DNA of 64,000 nt from Fibrobacter sp. UWT2 (GTDB taxonomy: Bacteria; Fibrobacterota; Fibrobacteria; Fibrobacterales; Fibrobacteraceae), in contig NZ_FRBF01000007.1 in assembly GCF_900142545.1 (NCBI RefSeq), positions 62,001 through 126,000 of the forward strand, in the 5' to 3' direction. The notes beneath the pieces are model-generated. The model was not told the DNA's origin. It did not search any database and saw only the letters and a program-made list of their open reading frames with translations. Positions 51,589 through 60,776 of the stretch are shown here, one piece after another; position 1 is the first letter of the stretch, and each line of letters opens with the position of its first letter. A program made the position numbers and the translations under genes.

Positions 51589-52631
51589 CAACGGAAGCAG
51601 AAGAAATAGAGAGACTGAAAGCGGAGATCCGCGAGCTGCGCAATATCATCGACGAGAAGCCGGGCAAAATGGTCGGCAACAGCGGTGAAATGCGCGAGGT
51701 CTATAAGCAAATCAAGAAGTGCGCCAAGAACGACGCACAGGTGCTTATCTATGGCAATGACGGCACGGGCAAGGAACTCACCGCCCACACCATCGCAGAA
51801 CTTTCTGCACGCAAAGAACAGCCCTTTGTCGTCATGGGTTGTGCGAACTTGAGCGAGGGTTTCGGCAACCCGGCGAACACCTTTGAAAGCGAACTTTTCG
51901 GCTACGAACGCGGCGCCTTCATTGGCGCAAACAGCCGCCACTTGGGCAAGGCCGAAATCGCAAACGGTGGCACGCTATTCCTGGATGATGTCTCGGCACT
52001 GAGCCCGAAGAACCAGGAGATTCTACTGCGATTCATGCAAGACCAAAGCTTTTACCGCCAAGGGGGCAACATCCACCTACATAGCGACGTGCGCCTGATT
52101 GCGGCGTCAAGCAAGAATCTTGAAAGCCTGATGCAGCAAAAGCTTTTCCGCGAAGACTTGTTCTATCGCTTGAACATCGTGCAGATTTCGCTGCCCGACT
52201 TGGCGCAACGCAAGAGCGACATCTTGCTTTTGGCGGAGCATTTTATTTCGCAAGTGAACCTGAAGTACGGCACGCATGTGGTGCGCCTCTCGACGCCCGC
52301 GATTGACATGCTCATGAGCTACCACTGGCCCGGCAACGTGCAGGAACTTGAAAACTGCATCGAGCGCGCAGCCCTCGCCACGAGCGACGACTGCATCCAT
52401 TCGCACAATTTGCCGCCCACCTTGCAGACCGACGAATCGGCCCGCAAGCCCATGCTCCCGAACAAGATTGCGCCGCTCTCGACTCTCATGGACACCTACG
52501 AAAAAGAAATCCTGAGCGAAGCGCTAAAAAGAAACGGCGGCAACATGTCTGCCGCCGCACGCGATTTAAGTATTTCGCCAAGAGTCATGCACTACAAAGT
52601 GCATCGATTGAACATTAATATATCGGAGTAG
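51585..52631 (+). CDS. NtrC-like AAA+ regulator with altered GAFTGA loop
   Basis: A 348-residue protein with no long N-terminal receiver domain. A short coiled coil (about 4-25) precedes an AAA+ sigma-54 activator-like domain (about 28-270): Walker A GNDGTGKE, FESELFGYERGAF, Walker B GGTLFLDDV, REDLFYRLN and WPGNVQELEN. The loop that contacts sigma-54, normally GAFTGA, reads GAFIGA. The C-terminal helix-turn-helix is Fis-like (MSAAARDLSISPRVMHYKVH). The divergent position next to glnN suggests nitrogen regulation, but the altered loop makes classical sigma-54 activation uncertain. The start overlaps a 17-codon frame by 4 bp. Confidence 0.85.
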   Translation: MTTEAEEIERLKAEIRELRNIIDEKPGKMVGNSGEMREVYKQIKKCAKNDAQVLIYGNDGTGKELTAHTIAELSARKEQPFVVMGCANLSEGFGNPANTFESELFGYERGAFIGANSRHLGKAEIANGGTLFLDDVSALSPKNQEILLRFMQDQSFYRQGGNIHLHSDVRLIAASSKNLESLMQQKLFREDLFYRLNIVQISLPDLAQRKSDILLLAEHFISQVNLKYGTHVVRLSTPAIDMLMSYHWPGNVQELENCIERAALATSDDCIHSHNLPPTLQTDESARKPMLPNKIAPLSTLMDTYEKEILSEALKRNGGNMSAAARDLSISPRVMHYKVHRLNINISE

Positions 52632-52638
52632 AATGCCG

Positions 52639-52659
52639 ACCCTGAAACGAGTTCAGGGT
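52639..52659. repeat. hairpin repeat, diverged copy
   Basis: ACCCTGAA-acgag-TTCAGGGT, followed by GACATTCTAC and preceded by GAATGCCG. It is related to 10538-10558 and again sits between converging stop codons. Confidence 0.6.
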
Positions 52660-52665
52660 GACATT

Positions 52666-55600
52666 CTACTTAACGTTCACCTGGACGGCGTCCTTGCCGA
52701 CACGCACCATGTAACTGCCCGACTTCGGGATTTCCACACGCTGCGAGCCATTGGATACCGTACCGCGCTTCACGACGCGACCATCCATGTCAAACACTGC
52801 GTAGCGGGAACCCATCTGAGCCTCTTCGATATTGAGAGCGCGAGCGTCAACAGCCACGTTGAAGCGTACTGCAAGCGATTTCAAAACAGCCTTATAGACG
52901 CCATCTTCAAGTTTCCACTTGACAAAGGCATACCTCACGCCATTCTTCGAAATTTCGTCAGGAATCACGCTCTTCAGTGCACGGGCAATCGTCGTATCGG
53001 CACGGTCCGTGTAGATCACCACCACTTCGCCAGTCTTTCCAGCGATCTCATAACGGAGCGTCTTCTGGAACAGCGGATACAAGCTCTTGTTGCCGGCATC
53101 GGTTTCGCGCATTGCCTTCACGCGATCGCCGCGGCCCTTGGTCTTTGTATACCAACCATTGAAGACCCATGTCGTGTCAGACTTCATGACGGCATCGGGC
53201 AAAAGAGTCACCTCGCCATAATTGTAGCCGTTGAACTTCGACGTCAACACAGCGCCTTCGGGCAGGTGGAAGTTAATCACGTAGACAACATCACCCTTCG
53301 CAAAGACAGGCACGTAATATCCCGTCGCTTCATCTTTTTCCCAACCGGCAAGAGTATAGGTATCATCCTTTCCTTTCACCTTGATGGGCGGCAAATGATT
53401 GTTCAAGGCGTCGTTGATCTTTTGTTCGATCTGCGACTTGGAATCCTGCGCACGGATGTCTACATAGATTGTATCCGTAGCACCATCACCATACTTGACG
53501 ATAATCTGTTCCACGCGCAAAACGCCCTTGAAGTCAGGTTCGTAAACACCAGTTTCGGGATTCTGCTTCCAGTCAAGAACATAGGTAGAATCGCCATTGT
53601 CAGGTTTGCTCGGGAGAGCAATGCCGTTCTGTTCAAGAGCAGCGTTAATCTTTTCAACGATATCCTTGTGAACATCGGTCACGTGAATTTCCACATCGAT
53701 GTGCTTTTCAGGATCATCCTGATATTTCACATCAATCGTATCCTTCTTGACCGTTGCATCAAAGACAGGTTCATACTGACCCGATGTAGGATTCTTTTCC
53801 CAGCCGTCAAAGGCATAAGTAGAATCCTTGTCTTCATCCTTGGTCGGGAGCGCAATGGGCGGCACATGACCCGCAAGAGCATCATTAATCTTTTCGTTAA
53901 TCACGGAATCAGAATCATCGTCACCCACAATCACATGGAGCGTATCGCCGGCATCATTGTAAGCAACAACAATTTCCGGAGGTGTAATCGTCAAGGATCC
54001 ATCAGTCACGTCAAAGGTCACGTCGAAGTTATTGTTCTTGTTCGTGAACATTGCACTCGTGAGACCCATAGCGTAAGTACCGCTCTTGGTCTTTTGGATC
54101 ACAGATTCGCCACCGAAGACGATGTCGCTCGCTGAATACATTGCGTTGTTAATAGAGGCATCGTAGCCAGACACAACTTGCTGAGAACCGTTATAGGCAT
54201 AAGTACCCGTGCGGCCCACAATAGAAACCGTCACCGGAGACTTCGTAACAGTAAGATCACCCTTGACCTCAGCAAGCGTGTAGTTCGTGCTTACATCGGT
54301 TCCTTCTTTCAGTTCATAAGTGAACGTATTTGCGCTTGTTCCAGCAACCGTCTGGGAGCCCGTTACCGTAAAGTAGGCACCTTCATTAGGAGCAAAGCCG
54401 TCGCCACCCACCGTCACCGTCGGGGCGGTAAGAGCCGTACCATCGTACACCTTACTTGCGTCTGCAGACGTCAATGTCACATTACGCTTTTTAACCGTAA
54501 GATTGCCCTTGGTTACATTCACTTCGTAATTCATGTTCGCAGTATAACTTGCCGAAATCGCTTTCGGATAAGAGCCGGCATTCTTTACATTCGCATTCGA
54601 ACGGTAATACTTGATGACGCCCAAGTCATCCGGATTGACAAGGCCCGTAACCTCGCCGGTAAACTCAGGATCCGCATCACCATAAAGTTTCTCAGCAGCA
54701 CTTACCTTAATGGTAACGGCAGCCTTTGTCACGGTCAGAATTCCAAGATTTTCTACAATCTGGTAGTTTCCTTGCTTGGCAGTTGCATCCCATTGAATAT
54801 CGTATGTATTCTTAGAAGAACCGACCATCTTCTGGCTACCCGTCGCCACCACTGTCGCCGTTTCACCATTGACAAAAACTGCTGTTACACCAGCTGTGAG
54901 CGGATTTCCATCATAAGCCTTTGAATCAGAAGCCGTCGTAATCGTCAGCGGAGCCTTAGTCACAGACAAGAAACAGTCAACCTTATTTACCTTGTACAAA
55001 TCCGTGACATTTGTCGTCCCATTCATGATCTTATAAGATTTTACTGAGCTGGTCACAGTACCAACATCTGTAATGGAGTTTGTAAATTCGACATCAACAA
55101 CCTGGTCGTCAGCACCCAAATTTCCTGACGTTGTAAAAGTCGCCGACAACGGAGTACCATCATACACCTTCGAGTCACCGACAGCAACAATCGTCACAAC
55201 AGGCGATGCAGTAATCATCAGCTTTGCCGTTTTTTCTTGAGTCTTTTTATAGTTCGGGTTGGTCGCAACAACTTTAATCGTATGGTCCCCCACTCCCGAA
55301 GCAACGAGAGAACTCAACTTATCCGTCCATTCGCCACCATCCATCTGATACATGAAAGTCGTTCCCGGAGCATCACTAGAAGCCCCATGCGTCATAGAAT
55401 GCGGAGCTCCATCATCCGTCACATATTCGTCAGCAAAAACGACCTCAAAATTACCATTACTCTTTTCTACAACAAATTTCTTGGCAGGCGGAGCAATACT
55501 GCCTATGGTATAGTTCGCCGTCACGCCATTGCCGTCAGCATCCAAGATTTTCACTTCTGCAGGATCCGTCATAACCGGGTCATAATTATCGCCCGCATCA

Positions 55601-58600
55601 AGCACATCTACGGTATAGCCTACATTGTGCGTATGACCCTTAGTCAAGTCACTAGTCTTGGACTTGCCTTCAACATGGATAGAGTCTCCCGTATATGTTT
55701 TCGACGGAATGTTATCCGTAGTAAAGTTGACCAATTTCGGGCTTACACTGATAGATCCACCATCAACAAAAGTAACATCGAACGCACTGGTTACAGTATC
55801 TCCCGTCGTCTTGTTCACAATCGCAAAGCTTACGATATTCGCATCAATCGGACCGTCAAAGACATTCTTGATAGAATCCGTCACAACAACAGTCTTATAA
55901 TCGCTACCAAGACTACCATTCGTCACCGATACAGTATATTTAGCGCCGCAGTTCTTGCCGTTGTACTCGCAAGAATTGTCTTGGAGCGTAACAGTAACCT
56001 TAGTCTGACTCCATTTGGCATACAGCTTCACGTCTCCATAAGGAGCCTTGATTTCCACTTTGGTAACCTTTTTGCCACCCACTTCAGCATCATACCAACC
56101 TTCGAACTTATAGCCAACCTTTGTCGGGTTCTTCAAGACAACATCTGAAGAATCCATCGTGTACGTGGTATCGTTATCCACATGATTCACGCCACCATCC
56201 AATTCATAGATAATCTTATAAACAGTCTTTTCCCAATGCGGGAAAAGAGTCACGTTCTTATTTTCTGTATAAAGTGCATTCAGTTCATAGGCCTTATCTC
56301 CGTTATCAACAGTAGACCAGCCATCTTGTTCATAACCAGCTCTCTTATACACAGCTCCCAACAAGGCAATATCTTCGCCATATTTCTTTACCACAGGAGC
56401 AACGTTATTCGCGCCTTCTTCACCAGCCTGATAATTGATGGTATATTCCTTGGTTCTCCAATAAGCATAAAGCGTTACATCGCCGAAAGATCCCTTCGTA
56501 ATCTGAAGAGCCTGATTCGTAAAGGCACCATCATAGAACCAGCCCTTGAATTCAAGTGTATCGTTAGCGATTGTCGGAGTTTTCAGCAGAACCGTTTCCG
56601 ATTCTATGGTATAGTTAATGGGATTTGCCCCATTATCCGTTCCACCATTCAAGTTATAAGTAAGGGAATAAAGAACAGGGACCCATTTCGCAAACAAGGT
56701 AATTTCTGAAGTAACAGGAGTCTGGAAATTATACGAATTCGTGCACGCCGCCTCGACAAACCAACCTTTAAACTGATAACCATTTGCAACAGGTTCCTCG
56801 GGAGCCGTCGCACGTTCTTCTTCGTATATGACTTGATCGGCAGGAGCAGTACCATGTCCCTGCACATCGAACTTCACCTTAAACTGCGGAGCAGGGCTCC
56901 AGCGAGCATAGAACGTCGCATCCTTTGTTGCCACACCCAAGTTTTCAAGGGCAAGGCCATTTTCAGAATCGGACCACCCTGCAAAATAATATTTATTGTT
57001 TCCCACTTTATAAACAGACGGCAGCTGTTCTGCGGTAAAGCCAGCAGTCGTAATGGTGCTATCCTTTACAACCTTCTTGGTATATTTTGCCGCACCATCA
57101 CCATTGTTAAGATCAAACGTAATCGTATAAAGAACAACATCTTTCCATACAGCATACACCTTCTTTACGCCATAAACAACACCCAGATTCTCAGGGGCGC
57201 TGGCAGTCGGGCTTAATGCCCAACCAACAAAAGACTTAGTACTGTCATAAGTCGGTGTTGAGATTTCATCGGCCGTCAACGGAGTATTGAATTTAAGTTC
57301 TTTAGTAGTCTTGGAACCAGGAGCGAAAGAGCCTCCATTGGCATCGAAGGTTATCAAGAATACCGTTTCAGCATTCGAGTTATCTTCTTTTTTAGAAACA
57401 CCGGTGATAGCAATATTTTCCTGATTAGTCCAAAGGCCCGTAGAATCGGAGCATGTTTTTGTCGTAGCGTCCCACGTATGTTTATTCAGCAAGCATGCAT
57501 TTTCTTCTGTATTGACGTTGTTAAATCCCTTGGGGTCGCCAACAACATTCACATACACATCGAGAGACCCAACCCAAATATCATTGTTCAAAGCATCGGT
57601 ATCGTAATAGCAATTCGACAGAGTAATCGTAATCGATTGCGCTTTTGACGTATCCCTGTTGTTTACGATTCGGCCTGCTATAGCCCCTTGCGCACCAATT
57701 TCATCCGGATGAGCTTCCAAGTTGTCGCCATCATAGACGCTACTCGATATCGTCACGCCACCACGAATCACACCCGAAATACCACCGACATAAACATCTC
57801 GGCCGGACGCTTCAATTGAAGCCGTGCTCAAGGCATTGCTTACCGTCTTGCCATCGGTCATGGCACCCAAAATACCGCCAGCACCAACATCTCGACCATT
57901 CGTGACGATTTTTCCCGAAGTATAGCAGGTATCAATGGTTCCGCCGGTCATCCAACCGACAATGGGACCCACGCTAACCTGGTGCGGGTTTGCCCAGTAA
58001 TCATTTTTACCGGTCGCATAAATAGTCACCCCATCAAGAATCAGATTCCTTACTGTACCGCTACCGATCACGCCGAACAAGCCCACATTCTGACAATAGG
58101 AAGGATTGCCATGCACTACATCGAAAACCTGCATGACAAATTCTTTACTGTCGACCTTTAGATTCTTAATGGTAATACCATTTCCCAAGAACGTGCCCGT
58201 ATACTTCGCGGTACCATTACCGGCTGCAATCGGAGTAAACGGCTTATTGTTCATATCCAAGTATTCCGCCGTTATCTTGGCATTCAATTCTACATTGACC
58301 GTAAAGTCCCACGCAGATCTCAAATACCCTGTATAAGGTCCCTTATTCCACAAGGCTTTTTTAGCAGGATCCAGATAGTAAGATTCCGGATCCTGTCGAA
58401 TTGCCTTCATCAAGTTGATAGCCGAATCCTTGAACGCACGAGTTCTATATTCTGCTTTGGAGGTGTCGGCCTCAATGAGGCTTATCAACCTCTGCCATTT
58501 TGCTTCAAGCACATAATTATTCACCGTATCGGAAAACCACGCCAGATTTGCCGCAGAATCGATCAAGAAATATTCCTTGCCATCAATCGTCTGCTTCTTT

Positions 58601-58710
58601 GCCGGAGTCTTGGTCGTACCATCCCAGACATCTGCCCACGCAGATTGAATACCCACCATAAAAATAAGCAGGGCGAGCAACTTTCCAAGAGAAATCTTAC
58701 CTGTATCCAT
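52666..58710 (-). CDS. very large InlB/MBG repeat surface protein
   Basis: A 2,014-residue exported protein. The signal peptide ends around QSAWAD. Residues about 140-400 carry GLUG-like beta-helix repeats (GPIVGWMTGG, AGGILGAMTD, VGGISGVIRG). Around 440-900 are seven or more Listeria-Bacteroides (InlB B) repeats, with motif tails such as FKGWF. Around 1080-1560 are MBG-type repeats with SKVYDGTAL. About 1590-1840 is a module of roughly 75 residues present three times (TYxFxxWExNxxTGxYEPxF). The C-terminus has a T9SS-like sorting domain (VFDMDGRVV, GSYMVRV). The start at 58710 has AGAGG six bases upstream. A surface or adhesion role is likely; the precise function is unknown. Confidence 0.9.
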   Translation of the reverse strand: MDTGKISLGKLLALLIFMVGIQSAWADVWDGTTKTPAKKQTIDGKEYFLIDSAANLAWFSDTVNNYVLEAKWQRLISLIEADTSKAEYRTRAFKDSAINLMKAIRQDPESYYLDPAKKALWNKGPYTGYLRSAWDFTVNVELNAKITAEYLDMNNKPFTPIAAGNGTAKYTGTFLGNGITIKNLKVDSKEFVMQVFDVVHGNPSYCQNVGLFGVIGSGTVRNLILDGVTIYATGKNDYWANPHQVSVGPIVGWMTGGTIDTCYTSGKIVTNGRDVGAGGILGAMTDGKTVSNALSTASIEASGRDVYVGGISGVIRGGVTISSSVYDGDNLEAHPDEIGAQGAIAGRIVNNRDTSKAQSITITLSNCYYDTDALNNDIWVGSLDVYVNVVGDPKGFNNVNTEENACLLNKHTWDATTKTCSDSTGLWTNQENIAITGVSKKEDNSNAETVFLITFDANGGSFAPGSKTTKELKFNTPLTADEISTPTYDSTKSFVGWALSPTASAPENLGVVYGVKKVYAVWKDVVLYTITFDLNNGDGAAKYTKKVVKDSTITTAGFTAEQLPSVYKVGNNKYYFAGWSDSENGLALENLGVATKDATFYARWSPAPQFKVKFDVQGHGTAPADQVIYEEERATAPEEPVANGYQFKGWFVEAACTNSYNFQTPVTSEITLFAKWVPVLYSLTYNLNGGTDNGANPINYTIESETVLLKTPTIANDTLEFKGWFYDGAFTNQALQITKGSFGDVTLYAYWRTKEYTINYQAGEEGANNVAPVVKKYGEDIALLGAVYKRAGYEQDGWSTVDNGDKAYELNALYTENKNVTLFPHWEKTVYKIIYELDGGVNHVDNDTTYTMDSSDVVLKNPTKVGYKFEGWYDAEVGGKKVTKVEIKAPYGDVKLYAKWSQTKVTVTLQDNSCEYNGKNCGAKYTVSVTNGSLGSDYKTVVVTDSIKNVFDGPIDANIVSFAIVNKTTGDTVTSAFDVTFVDGGSISVSPKLVNFTTDNIPSKTYTGDSIHVEGKSKTSDLTKGHTHNVGYTVDVLDAGDNYDPVMTDPAEVKILDADGNGVTANYTIGSIAPPAKKFVVEKSNGNFEVVFADEYVTDDGAPHSMTHGASSDAPGTTFMYQMDGGEWTDKLSSLVASGVGDHTIKVVATNPNYKKTQEKTAKLMITASPVVTIVAVGDSKVYDGTPLSATFTTSGNLGADDQVVDVEFTNSITDVGTVTSSVKSYKIMNGTTNVTDLYKVNKVDCFLSVTKAPLTITTASDSKAYDGNPLTAGVTAVFVNGETATVVATGSQKMVGSSKNTYDIQWDATAKQGNYQIVENLGILTVTKAAVTIKVSAAEKLYGDADPEFTGEVTGLVNPDDLGVIKYYRSNANVKNAGSYPKAISASYTANMNYEVNVTKGNLTVKKRNVTLTSADASKVYDGTALTAPTVTVGGDGFAPNEGAYFTVTGSQTVAGTSANTFTYELKEGTDVSTNYTLAEVKGDLTVTKSPVTVSIVGRTGTYAYNGSQQVVSGYDASINNAMYSASDIVFGGESVIQKTKSGTYAMGLTSAMFTNKNNNFDVTFDVTDGSLTITPPEIVVAYNDAGDTLHVIVGDDDSDSVINEKINDALAGHVPPIALPTKDEDKDSTYAFDGWEKNPTSGQYEPVFDATVKKDTIDVKYQDDPEKHIDVEIHVTDVHKDIVEKINAALEQNGIALPSKPDNGDSTYVLDWKQNPETGVYEPDFKGVLRVEQIIVKYGDGATDTIYVDIRAQDSKSQIEQKINDALNNHLPPIKVKGKDDTYTLAGWEKDEATGYYVPVFAKGDVVYVINFHLPEGAVLTSKFNGYNYGEVTLLPDAVMKSDTTWVFNGWYTKTKGRGDRVKAMRETDAGNKSLYPLFQKTLRYEIAGKTGEVVVIYTDRADTTIARALKSVIPDEISKNGVRYAFVKWKLEDGVYKAVLKSLAVRFNVAVDARALNIEEAQMGSRYAVFDMDGRVVKRGTVSNGSQRVEIPKSGSYMVRVGKDAVQVNVK

Positions 58711-58897
58711 AGACATCCTCTTATACGATCATCTTTCCGTTCCACAAAAACAAGGAAAACCCTTGAGATTCCTTCTTGCTGTAAAACTAATTATTTTTTT
58801 TTACAAATTCCATTTTTTTAATATTTTTTTGCACAATGGCTATTTTTTACTTATTTTATGTATCTGAAACCCCATTTATGGGAGCTAAAGCATTATT

Positions 58898-59950
58898 ATG
58901 ACCATTATTCGCAAAATTTTGACTATTAGCAGTGTTCTTGCTGTTCTCGGGTTTGCCCAGGGATCTCCTGAACCGCCCCCTGACGATTGGGACACCACCA
59001 CCGATTCTACCGCTACGGCCAACCAGCCGCAGACCGCCGCCGTGCAAGATTCTACGGTCAAAGCAGCAGACACATCTGCAGCCGTCGTTGCTGACAGCAC
59101 AAAGCCAGCCGACACCGCCAAGGTAGCCGCCGCTCCGGCTGATTCTGCCAAGGCAGACACGACTGCCGCCGATAGTGCCGCACCGAAGAAGCCTCGCAAC
59201 AAGATTACCTATGCCGATTACCAGAAAAGAGTCATCAAAGCCGCCAAAAAGCGTTCTAGGACTTTGCATCATGGCCTAAGCCTTGTCAGCGCCAACTACC
59301 ACGACAAGAACTACTGGCACACGAACCACGATGCCGACTGGGGCATGGGTATGGGCATGTACTACTTCTACAGACGCTATATCGGCAACTACCTAGGATT
59401 CCAGGGCAGATTGGGCGCCCTCTACCGCTACTCCCGCTGGAGCTTCGATGTAGGCGAAGAGGACGGACAGCTTTCTTCTGGCGAAGAGTACACGCTGGTT
59501 CATAGCCTGGACCGCAAATACTACAACTTCTCGGCAGACATGCCTCTCACCGGAAAAGTGGGTTACCACGTCAAGGGTACAACCACCTTCCTTTTCGCAA
59601 GCTTGACTTTTGGACTGACCAAGCCCATTTACGAAATGACCGATACCGAGAACTGGCTCGACATCAAAACCAATGACAAGAAGCTCAAGGCCGACCTGGA
59701 CTTGATCGACAAAGCCGGTCAGAGCCCGTTCCCCCTTTACGAAAGCCACCAGACCAACAAGTTCTTCTATATGGACGACTGGGAAACCAGTGGCTGGATT
59801 GGTCTGGGCATCGAAAGCAGACTGGTCTCGTTTGAAGTCCAGATGTTTGCCTTCGGTGGCGCATCGCAGAATGCAAACCACAGATATTATCACATCGGAC
59901 ACGACAGCAATCCTACCTGGCGTATGTTCCTGGACTTTAGCATAAAGTAA
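58898..59950 (+). CDS. predicted outer-membrane protein with acidic/Ala-rich linker
   Basis: A 350-residue exported protein. Signal peptide residues 1-21; residues 22-98 are Ala/Asp/Thr/Pro-rich low complexity (repeated DSTKPADTAK-like units). The C-terminal 240 residues show alternating aromatic and charged residues consistent with an outer-membrane beta-barrel, ending in Phe-Ser-Ile-Lys. No named family is recognised. It starts 12 bp before a lipoprotein gene, with which it likely forms a transcript. Confidence 0.72.
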   Translation: MTIIRKILTISSVLAVLGFAQGSPEPPPDDWDTTTDSTATANQPQTAAVQDSTVKAADTSAAVVADSTKPADTAKVAAAPADSAKADTTAADSAAPKKPRNKITYADYQKRVIKAAKKRSRTLHHGLSLVSANYHDKNYWHTNHDADWGMGMGMYYFYRRYIGNYLGFQGRLGALYRYSRWSFDVGEEDGQLSSGEEYTLVHSLDRKYYNFSADMPLTGKVGYHVKGTTTFLFASLTFGLTKPIYEMTDTENWLDIKTNDKKLKADLDLIDKAGQSPFPLYESHQTNKFFYMDDWETSGWIGLGIESRLVSFEVQMFAFGGASQNANHRYYHIGHDSNPTWRMFLDFSIK

Positions 59951-59962
59951 TGAGGTAAGATT

Positions 59963-60775
59963 ATGAATCAGAAAAGCTTTATGTTGAAACTCGTTTCTAT
60001 TCCGCTGATTTCTTTGACCGCGTTCTGCTTTACGGCATGCGGAGACAATTCTATTGAAGTCGAAAACGAAAAACAGGCAAACTTCTCGATCGACTTCGAT
60101 GCAGCATTGGACACTCTTGAAAGCCGTCGCGACAACATGGACTATTACAATTGCTACGAGAAGACCAAGCGCGTCGTCTACAATTATAAGGTACGTTGCG
60201 ACAACTTTATCGACAAGTTCCGTGACAGCGACACCGACTCCGTCTTGAGCCTCGAAACCGTCATCAGAATGGTGAAGGACAACGAGAGCTACAACGACAA
60301 GGGCAGCTTCATCGGCACCAACAACGACCCGGCAATCAATTACCTGCAGGTCACGAAAATGCTGAGCATCACGCTTACCAGCTATAAGCAGACCGCAGAT
60401 TCCATCAGTAAAACCGAAAAAATTGGCGACCCGCAAGTCAGGTTCCTGGTGAAGTCCTATATCGATTCCGAACCCTCGGAATACGATCCGCTTTCGGCTA
60501 CCGCCTTGGATACGCTGAACCTCAAGAGTTGGAAGGGCGAAAAGAAAGTCGCCATCCAGATTCCTCGCGGCATAGACGCCATCGACATTTGCCCCGTACT
60601 CAGGGACAAGAACGAACATGACGCCTACTACGACGACGAAGACCTACTGAACGATTCGGACTGCATTTCTGTCACGAACCTGGGATTCTTCAAGGAAAAC
60701 AACGTCAAGCCCCAGACGACAAAGGGCGAAAAAGCCACTATCACCTGGGAATGGTTCATGTACTCGATAAAATAG
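59963..60775 (+). CDS. predicted lipoprotein paired with outer-membrane protein
   Basis: A 270-residue protein with signal peptide and lipobox FTAC (Cys26). The rest is mixed alpha/beta with pairs of cysteines (YYNCYEK, VRCDNF, DICPVL, SDCISV). No family is recognised. It is 12 bp downstream of the putative beta-barrel gene; the two may form an envelope pair. The stop is 1 bp from the end of the convergent rhlE gene. Confidence 0.78.
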   Translation: MNQKSFMLKLVSIPLISLTAFCFTACGDNSIEVENEKQANFSIDFDAALDTLESRRDNMDYYNCYEKTKRVVYNYKVRCDNFIDKFRDSDTDSVLSLETVIRMVKDNESYNDKGSFIGTNNDPAINYLQVTKMLSITLTSYKQTADSISKTEKIGDPQVRFLVKSYIDSEPSEYDPLSATALDTLNLKSWKGEKKVAIQIPRGIDAIDICPVLRDKNEHDAYYDDEDLLNDSDCISVTNLGFFKENNVKPQTTKGEKATITWEWFMYSIK

Positions 60776-60776
60776 T

